A stretch of 25,553 bases of DNA from Saccoglossus kowalevskii (Eukaryota > Hemichordata > Enteropneusta > Harrimaniidae): positions 118,100 through 143,652 of the forward strand of contig NW_003129357.1 of NCBI RefSeq assembly GCF_000003605.2. Direction: 5' to 3'. Below, in pieces: positions 19,263-25,553 of the stretch. The notes below the pieces were generated by a model. That model was given only the letters and a program-made list of their open reading frames with translations, had not been told where the DNA came from and made no database searches. Numbering within the stretch: position 1 is the first letter of the stretch; the number at the start of each line of letters is the position of its first letter. The position numbers were made by a program, and so were the translations under genes.

Positions 19263-21419
19263 TTTTAACAATAGAACTATTAATTTGATGGATATTATGA
19301 CGAACGATATATGTAATATGACATACTGAAAATATGTTTTGGCTCGGTCACTTAGTTGATTGTACTTGTTTAAATGATATTAATTGAAAAACAAAAATAC
19401 AGGTAATTTGCGATACATAATTGTTTTCAATTATTCTGTTTACTGAGCGTTCAGTGTAAACGGATGTAGTAATAACCTTAAGTGAAAGGTCAATTGACAT
19501 ACAAACAAACATTCGTGTATACTACTGAAACCACCGATATGAAAACAGAAAAAAATGTCCTTGACGGTAAATATGTTACTCGTGAATTTCATTTTTCGCT
19601 AATTCGATATGACAGCAGCGTGCATCGTTTCTGGTAGGATAAGTCAATTAAATATACAAAATAAATACGTTCAGGCTTTAACGGTGGATTTATCTTGAAC
19701 TTTACCGTCAGAAAGTCTGCTCTGAGTTTTTTCACCTTCTGTAAATTATTCATGACCTTGAAATAAACTTTATCGGAAGCAACACGTGTTAATATGTTGT
19801 TATCGTTGAACCTACTCGTAATCTTTGAAGATAACCCTCCGGTATACTGTTATACTCTTTTTTTTTATATTTGATCTTTCATTGCCTTGTGGGTATTTTC
19901 CGGCAAAACAACTTGATAACATCGACACATCTGGATATGAATAATCGAAAATCAGAATTGTCAATGTTTTCTCCCTATTCAATTATTGATATGAAAACTA
20001 TCTTGTTGCCAATGTTATCGTTATTTTTCTTCAATATAAATTTGAACGTCAGAATAAACTTTTTGCCATATTTCACATAAAACACATAATTTTCTTTTAA
20101 ATATTTAAAAAAAATAATGACCAATACCTGAGAAAATATGTTCATTTGGTTTTCATAATTACCATTCACGTGACTGAAGTATTTTAAGCAATATTACGTA
20201 CATGCAGTGTTCCATAAAATCCGCTTCATCCGGTCTTGAATGATCATCAATGTTTTTCATGCGCACGAAGGTCAATTTTCCTCTTTGAAATAATCCCAAA
20301 TAATGGATTCAATTGCTTTGATAAAAGCTCTGACGCAAATATTATCTGATTTTCTTGTTGATAGCACATTTGCTTTTGTCATATGTCAGTAACATGCATG
20401 CGGTAAGTCAGTCTAACAAGCCGTAATTAAGCGTAGTTTGTAAAAATAGTTCGTGAGTTGCATCTCGAGTAATGATCCAAAGAATAGCGTCTTGAAAGCA
20501 TTATATTGTACCGCTCGTTTACTCTCACCACCACTTTCGACACGTTAGTCGATAAGTCAGCCATAATGTCAAATATAATCTCCGGTGAAAACAACCTGTC
20601 CTAGCCGGAATATGTTGATTTCAAAGTTACCATAACGAATGAGACGAAGTTAATGAAAAAAATACAGTGGTCTAATAACACTGAGATTCGAAAGACACTC
20701 TTATAAACGAGTTTTTTTTACGCAAAAGTGAATAATTATAGAATCATGGTAATCATGAATTTCATTCATCTTGTATATTATTTGCTTCCATTTTTTGCTC
20801 TGAGAAAAAAGGTCACCTTTTCCAGAATAGCAAATTCCTAGCAATAAGAACAGTGAATGTCGTTGATTATTTGTGAGCATATTTTGTGAATAAATGTAGC
20901 CGATATATTGATATTGTTAAAGATATTCCCCAAGGGTAACGCTAGGTGCACAAAGATCATTTGGAAGAACACAGTTCAATAATCAACCTAATTTGATGCA
21001 GAATTTACTCACACCAATTCTCTTGTTTGAATGCCCTCAACGTCAATGATCGTGTTTTTTTGTGCTAAAAGCAGTGCGAGGGCGCTGGTGGTGTTAATAG
21101 ACAATTATAAGACTAGCGCTGTTTCGTTCCTTCGTTTCTGGCACACTGTCGAAACAGCTGCACTACAATTTAAACTCGTGCCATGTGTCCAGGAAGTACT
21201 GCCAACTGCAATGATATCTGCTGCTTCTAGTAACACCGGTACAACGGGAGCATTTCGGGCAGTGAGCGTCAGTGGTTCCTGTTGATCAGCAGGAATTACT
21301 GCACAGCACGTCTACTTATGTAGATTACATACTAGGAATTAAGGGAATCAGCATCATGGGATATTACAGGATCAAGTCAGGTCACTTTTATGACTAAAGG
21401 TTTTCACAAATGTTTCAAC

Positions 21420-21755
21420 TTAATAGTCCAGTCATTCTAGCAAAAAAAGGGGGCCAACCCGTCACAAATCGCAACAAAAATAATTTCTTCACAGTGCTTT
21501 TCGGAAAGGTATTTAGATTGACATACTAAAAGTCTAGGAAAATCTAGGCTTCCGAAATATACCTAATTTGCATATATTCAAAATGGCCGTTTTGCACATT
21601 TTTAAAATAAATATTTGGACATATCTTTAATTATAGATGAGGTATTATAAAACTTCATGATGCTATGGTACTGTTTTGAGTCGGAGAAGGTACGAGAGTG
21701 CCAAATGTGTTGGTTGGGTAGATGAAAATTTGCATAAATCCAATATTCTCTTCCG
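21420..21755 (+). repeat. Left inverted terminal repeat of the DIRS-like element
   Basis: It aligns to the reverse complement of 24510-24856. TTAATAGTCCAGTCA and AATAATTTCTTCACA are exact, 21514-21592 matches 24695-24773 at 78 of 79 positions, and weaker similarity continues through a TTTGCATAAATCCAATAT block at 21729-21746. ATTTGCAT octamers lie at 21566-21573 and 21728-21735. Confidence 0.88.
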
Positions 21756-22098
21756 GCTTCTCTTCTATGTGACATAAGTAATAAGTTTAAGATGCTAGAA
21801 TACAATTTCAAACAGAATCGTACAGTACAGAAATGATGTATATACATGGTTTCCTGGGTGGACGGATGCTTCATCTGCATAATCCAACATGACCGTCACA
21901 TCTAAAAGAAAAAAATAGAGGAATGAATCACCTTGGTTGAATCTACAAATCTGCTATACTATATACATAATAGACCATTTAAACGTGAATTGTCAACTCT
22001 ATAAACTATATTTTTGATTTTAAAAAATGTATTAAATAGTTATATTTCTGTCCAAAAATTTTGATTAATGTAATTGCTAATCTTCATCACTATCTTCA
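21756..22098. other. AT-rich segment between left inverted repeat and CXC remnant
   Basis: No counterpart on the right side. It contains a third, weaker copy of the TTTGCAT/ATGGCCG module (21874-21897). No coding capacity on the minus strand is recognisable, so it is probably the untranslated tail of the element. Confidence 0.5.
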
Positions 22099-22311
22099 TC
22101 AGATATCTGAACTACATTTGTGAATCAGATCCTCGACATTGACTACAAACTGCGAACATTCAAGGTTGTGCTTTCTGCAGGTACATCTGAGACTGTGACA
22201 GTCTGTGGAACAGTTGCATCTCAGTATCCTCAAGAGGAATTCAGTCATTACTGGAATGACAATCAGTTGTGGATCGCATGCTGGGATTTGCTTCTTGGCG
22301 AGAAACCTGAT
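22099..22311 (-). pseudogene. CXC (Tesmin/TSO1-like) cysteine-rich domain, C-terminal remnant
   Basis: An open frame of 70 codons runs from 22311 down to TGA at 22101-22099. It includes IPVMTEFLLRILRCNCSTDC, then HSLRCTCRKHNLECS (residues about 19-53). The spacing C-x-C-x3-C-x4-C-x-C-x6-C is that of the first half of a CXC/CRC domain, a zinc-binding DNA-contact module. The preceding P-V-M-T-...-LL segment matches the stretch that precedes this module at the C-terminus of many uncharacterised, repeat-associated invertebrate proteins. After LECS the expected C-x2-C pair is replaced by valines (QFVVNVED), so the second half is degraded. An in-frame TGA at 22314-22312 cuts it off upstream. It lies in the same orientation as the retroelement genes, within the inverted repeats. 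It may be the normal tail of this element family or a nested insertion. Confidence 0.65.
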
Positions 22312-22379
22312 TCATGTCTTTACCACGACCTGATTGTCCATAAGGCGAGTGTATGAAGACTGTTTTCCCTGTCAAACGG

Positions 22380-22690
22380 AGAGGCTCAAAGGCTCAGTCT
22401 GCTTAGAGCGGCCAACACAACTGATAATTTCCAATTGGTTGGTTCCCTCATTCGGGGTCTAGGCCTCTGATTAAACAGTAAACAGTCTCCTAATAATAGG
22501 ACAACCGGCTAGCCTCGTCCCCAGAGAATCTCAATGGTGGGTGACAAGGCTGATCTATAGCCAACAATCGATGGAAGTCCATTTTGTTCAAACGATGGAC
22601 AAACAATCAGCTGTCAGGCCAACAACGGATGACATGGATCTCCCTTCCACTACAGCAATCAGTGTACGCATGTAATTTCGAGGTGTGAGC
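22380..22690 (-). pseudogene. Tyrosine recombinase N-terminal remnant of the DIRS-like element
   Basis: Following the linker after RNase H, the minus strand reads RTLIAVVEGRSMSSVVGLTA to about 22600, then a stop (22590-22588), then TKWTSIDCWL in the same frame (22587-22558), as in the SAM-like start of DIRS recombinases (K/RW..F..WC). Below 22555 only scattered fragments fit (LAGCPIIRRLFTV in place of an ADFL..LF segment, and ISCVGRS). None of the catalytic R...HxxR...Y motifs can be found before the CXC remnant begins, so the core is lost. The assignment depends on position after RNase H and modest pattern similarity. Confidence 0.5.
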
Positions 22691-23645
22691 TTTGTTGGTA
22701 GAATCCCTGCTCGCCCTGGCCAGGACGTTAGCAGCCCACTGAGTGAGTCGATTGAGAGCCTTGATGCATGTAAGTGGTACACCATTGGCCTCAAAGGCAG
22801 TGCGGCGTCCGGTTGGGACAGCAGATCCGAAAGTCCGGAATCACCCCTGGTGTTTCGACTTACATTTACAACAGTAGTGGAAACCAGACGGGAAGGGAGG
22901 TAAGGTGGGTTTACAGGGGTTGACAAAGTGTCCCTGGCCCAGGCTCCTAGAGTCGGCAGGAGTGTCATGTACATCAGGAGCTTGACATACCGAGGTGTGA
23001 TGAATAGGTCTAACCTTGGACCGTCCCACTGCCAAAACAGTCTGGAGGTCACCCATTGGGGTATCTACCTCTCCGTATTCTGGAGACGGAGCTGCCACGA
23101 GAGGGTGTCCGCTTGACCGTTTCCTTGTAGCTATATGAGACCACCGCTGTGTTGTCTATGCGAAGCAACTATGGATAGAAAGTGAAGTAGTGCTAAGTGC
23201 ACTTCTTTCAGTTCGAGCCAGTTGATATGGAAGTCGTGAATTTGGCTTGTTTGTCCAATAAGTGTGCTCCTCATCAAGTGAGGGGAGAATCCATTTCCAG
23301 AGTCATAACCATGGCGAGTGGATCCAAGAGAACCCCCTGTCTGAGGTTGGCAACTGCCGACCACAAGCACTTGGTCCGTGAGTGTTACTCACCTCTCCAG
23401 TTCCCGTAAAAGAACCCGGTGTTGCAACAAAAGAGCGCTGTAACAGGCAGTTGCATAAACATCATTCCAATGATCCGCATTAGTTCTTGGAGGGACACAG
23501 AGGGAATGCTGACTAGGCATTCGGCTAGGTCGTTTAAGCAACGGGCCTGCGGCGAGCTTACCAAGCCCACCTCCGTGTCAAACTCCCTGACCAGGGACAC
23601 CAACTGTTGTGTTGGGTGAGGGTGGGACTTTACTAGGAAGCACAA
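22691..23645 (-). pseudogene. DIRS-type reverse transcriptase thumb, RNase H and linker (pol remnant)
   Basis: Reading down the minus strand, 23645-23385 has HPTQQLVSL, EFDTEVGLVSSPQ and SVSLQELMRIIGMM. This is the DIRS RT thumb, where an LGF.FDTE..LVSLP..K stretch precedes a SVREL..LIG helix. Next, 23370-23131 has HINWLELKEVHLALLHF (residues 48-64), the RNase H segment with its catalytic Glu in LELK. Then ADTLSWQLRLQNTE follows in another frame. 23052-22690 has WQWDGPRLDLFIT, GAWARDTLSTP, DLLSQPD and LHASRLS, the conserved DLFAT...AWA.DALS...DLLSQ linker of DIRS polyproteins. Several frameshifts and stops split it. The fingers, palm and YVDD box are missing: upstream of HPTQQ the sequence jumps to the gag-side linker within about 100 bases. 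It once made cDNA from the element's RNA; it cannot now. Confidence 0.8.
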
Positions 23646-23704
23646 CTAGTCTAGCGAATCTGGTATTAGCCTTACTATTTGACTAACTATTCCTTGTTGG
23701 GTTG

Positions 23705-24510
23705 TGTAGCAGCCAGCCATCTACCATCTACCAGCCAGGTACATGTTGATGTGTACCCGGAAGAGGCGGGACGCTTGCCTCCTGGCTACTTTTGGCCAGT
23801 GAATGCCGACTTTGGTTGTTACGTTTTCTCTGCTTGATGTCCTTACCACTTGCCCTTGGCAGTACTAAACTGGCTCGTGGGTCTCACCTGTACCAACTGG
23901 TCAGTGGGATCCCAAAGCACCGAGACTGCTCCTTCCATCCTCAAAAAAGAAGAGGGTGGGGGAGTTCCAGCCTGCGGAGCTGAGGCAGTGGTGCGCCCAG
24001 TGAAAACAGCCAAAACTGCATTCAGCTGTACAGAGGCAGCCCCTGCCACGAGAGCCAGATGACACTGCAGGATATCCTGCTTAGCCGTGTGGTGTCCCAC
24101 CGATGGCTGTTTCTGCTGGTCTAGGAGGCTGGTGTGTTCCGCCATTGACTTCAGAGTGATGGCGACGCAAAACAATTCATTCCAGTGGACTGGCCACAAC
24201 TCGAGATTGAGAGTCTCCACTCTGCTCTCAGTGCGTGGAATGTTTCCGACTAACCGGTCGAAATATTTCATGAACATGCTCCCACCTCCCAACGAACCTA
24301 AACAAATTGTGGTACCAGGTCGGGGGAGGAACCAAAGAATCCAATCGGGCGCGCGATTTGACTCTAAACTCAATTGGCTCCGGGTGGGGGTGGGTGGTAG
24401 TTGAACATCGGGTCACTAGGATTGATCCCCCTCACCACGGCGTAGTTCACGGAGTCATTATGAGGAACAGACTCTGAGGGGCCGCCCGAGGTTGCACATT
24501 TAAATGATAC
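23705..24510 (-). pseudogene. Gag-like ORF1 remnant and basic linker of the DIRS-like element
   Basis: Upstream of pol the minus strand keeps a 176-codon open frame (24373-23843). It includes a VETLNLELWPVHWNELFCVA segment and an alanine-rich stretch near residues 105-130 (LALVAGAASVQLNAVLAVF). There is no zinc knuckle, as expected for DIRS gag. Before it, at about 24500-24375, another frame reads PHNDSVNYAVVRGINPSDPM then PPPPGAN. This frame probably holds the start of ORF1, so a frameshift separates the two. After it, 23830-23725 reads KQRKRNNQSRHSLAKSSQEA in a third frame, a basic Ser-rich gag-pol linker ending VPGW. Identification rests on position, composition and the pol that follows; no sequence motif is diagnostic. 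Confidence 0.5.
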
Positions 24511-24856
24511 TATTTTGACGGCCATATTGGATTTATGCAAACGAATTGTTATTCAATCAAATGTTTCACGATCACATACATTCACATCAAACACGCGCCA
24601 AACCATATCGCAGCAACTTGAATATTGAAAAAATATCATCTAGAATTAAGGATATGTCCTAATAGTTATATTTTCCATGTTGTAAAAATGCACCAAACGG
24701 CCATTTTGAATATATGCAAATTAGGTATATTTCAGAAGCCTAGATTTTCCTAGACTTTTAGTATGTCAATCTAGGCACCTCCCCGGAATTTATTGTGAAG
24801 AAATTATTTCTGTTGCAATTTGTGATGATTCAAACCTAGATTGACTGGACTATTAA
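24510..24856 (-). repeat. Right inverted terminal repeat of the DIRS-like element (5' side of the coding strand)
   Basis: It is complementary to 21420-21755. It contains two octamer/YY1-like modules (24517-24541 and 24697-24720) and an internal 9-bp inverted pair, GCCTAGATT (24738-24746) and AATCTAGGC (24768-24776). Since the genes read leftwards from it, it would be the promoter-side repeat. Confidence 0.88.
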
Positions 24857-25553
24857 ATACTACAACTAAATTATAGACATACAAACAATAAAATGTACCC
24901 AACGAAATGATTGGTTATCTCGAAATAGCGAACAAATCAGTGAGGATGACAATATTTAAAAATAAGCCACTTTTTATCCAAGCTCTAACAATTAACATCG
25001 ACTCGGGTCAATGGGTCAGCTCGGCACGTTCCAGGGTATTTCACAATCATCATGTAACTGTCGTACCATTATGCTACAGAGGAGGCAGGATGTATGTATC
25101 TCAAATTCTTCTTACAACACAACCCAGTGACTTTATTCAGTACCCAGTACTCAAGATCAGCAGTCTAAAAATAAACATGTGCAATGGGTTGTTACTAATT
25201 AGCCAAACATGTGCTCTTTCCATTCACCGCCAAAAAGTACTTTTCACTTCCAAATTATGTCACACTATTGCATAACAGTGAGTATAGCGTTCTCAATGGT
25301 AGCATATGTATATTGTATCATGAGAACTGATTGAACAAAGAGGATTTAGTTTGACGTGAATCAATGCTTAATCAATTGAATTTCTTTTCTGAAAACCCAC
25401 AAAACACATACTATGTTTTATTCGGTAATTTTCTTTGGTATTTCTATTTTCGAATCAGTTTTGGAAATATATTGTAAAATTGTGTTTATCTGTAATTGGA
25501 TGTGGTCATGTTTTTTTTTTCATCAAAAAATGAAACATTTTGAGGTTTATTTC
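24857..25553. other. AT-rich right flank, no gene recognised
   Basis: A plus-strand frame of 122 codons (24907-25275) is not much longer than chance predicts here, lacks any recognisable motif, and shows no splice or promoter support. A tRNA-like box at about 25040-25085 was considered and dismissed. A T run lies at 25511-25520. Confidence 0.5.

Larger units (their letters stand above)
17419..21419. other. AT-rich stretch left of the DIRS-like element
   Basis: No recognised gene. It holds a CpG-rich patch at about 17990-18065, a 9-bp hairpin (18142-18166), a cluster of AAATGTCAG motifs (19089-19262), a short (AT)n (19061-19073), and a GC-richer segment (21031-21290) open in several frames with no identifiable product. 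Confidence 0.5.
21420..24856 (-). mobile_element. DIRS-like tyrosine-recombinase retrotransposon relic with long inverted terminal repeats
   Basis: A 3437-bp unit begins TTAATAGTCCAGTCA (21420) and ends with its complement (24842-24856). The inverted repeats extend inwards about 335-345 bp with indels and contain a 79-bp core with one mismatch. The interior (22100-24480) is clearly GC-richer than the flanks. On the minus strand it reads gag-like segment, RT thumb, RNase H, post-RNase H linker, recombinase start, then a cysteine-rich tail. Inverted rather than direct terminal repeats, together with this order, are the known signature of DIRS-type elements, which use a tyrosine recombinase and leave no target duplication; none is evident here. 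The copy is dead: the RT palm and recombinase core are absent and the frames carry many stops and shifts. Confidence 0.8.

Noticed and set aside
22120-22356. 78-codon plus-strand frame over the CXC region
   Set aside because: It is the antisense of the CXC cysteine pattern; the spacing C-x-C-x3-C-x4-C-x-C-x6-C on the minus strand is far more specific.
22685-24404. Several plus-strand frames of 60-105 codons
   Set aside because: They are antisense shadows of the GC-richer DIRS-like coding region, whose motifs are all on the minus strand.
25040-25085. tRNA-like box A (TAGCATAATGGT) on the minus strand
   Set aside because: No acceptor stem, no GGTTCGA-type B box, and a poor anticodon stem; not a tRNA or a convincing SINE head.
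24907-25275. 122-codon plus-strand open frame in the right flank
   Set aside because: It is only slightly longer than chance predicts, has a mixed composition without motif, and no splice or promoter support.

Overview
The window looks like non-coding, repeat-seeded DNA from an invertebrate animal genome. It is AT-rich (roughly two thirds A+T by eye). It has long stretches with stops in every frame, (CA)n, (GAAT)n and (AT)n microsatellites, and decayed animal-type transposons. I see no operons, ribosome binding sites or dense ORFs, so it is not bacterial or phage. A marine invertebrate such as a lophotrochozoan, cnidarian or deuterostome would fit, but nothing here fixes the phylum. No rRNA, convincing tRNA, CRISPR array or intact host gene was found. 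At this composition an open frame of about 110 codons is expected roughly once by chance in the window, so most open frames are not annotated.

Layout. 1-260: a dispersed-repeat end, a CA microsatellite and a strong hairpin. 2394-3268: an 875-bp decayed DNA transposon with 33-bp terminal inverted repeats (TIRs) around a helix-turn-helix pseudogene. 4679-4902: the C-terminal half of a Tc1/mariner (IS630-type) DDE transposase with frameshift, stops and both visible catalytic acids replaced. 4903-13963: AT-rich DNA with small palindromes and simple repeats. 13964-15001: a 1038-bp element with 33-bp TIRs (31/33 identical), a possible 3-bp target duplication and two unrecognised open frames facing each other. 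15518-15674: a short MITE-like palindrome flanked by TTAA. 17304-17418: a nested hairpin. 21420-24856: a 3.4-kb DIRS-like tyrosine-recombinase retrotransposon relic, coding on the minus strand, bounded by long inverted repeats.

The DIRS-like relic is the richest region. On the minus strand it carries a gag-like segment, an RT thumb, RNase H, the linker that follows RNase H, and the start of a recombinase domain. It ends in a cysteine-rich CXC (Tesmin/TSO1-like) tail next to the left inverted repeat. The RT palm and the recombinase catalytic core are missing. A 79-bp core of the two inverted repeats still differs at only one position while the genes between are full of stops, which suggests recent movement in trans or gene conversion.

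A second cross-element signal is a short module combining a TTTGCAT/ATGCAAAT octamer with a YY1-like (A)ATGGCC/G box. It recurs in the inverted repeats of the DIRS-like element and again in front of the minus-strand frame of the unrelated 14-15 kb element. An exact 14-base piece of the same inverted repeat appears in the first 43 bases of the window.
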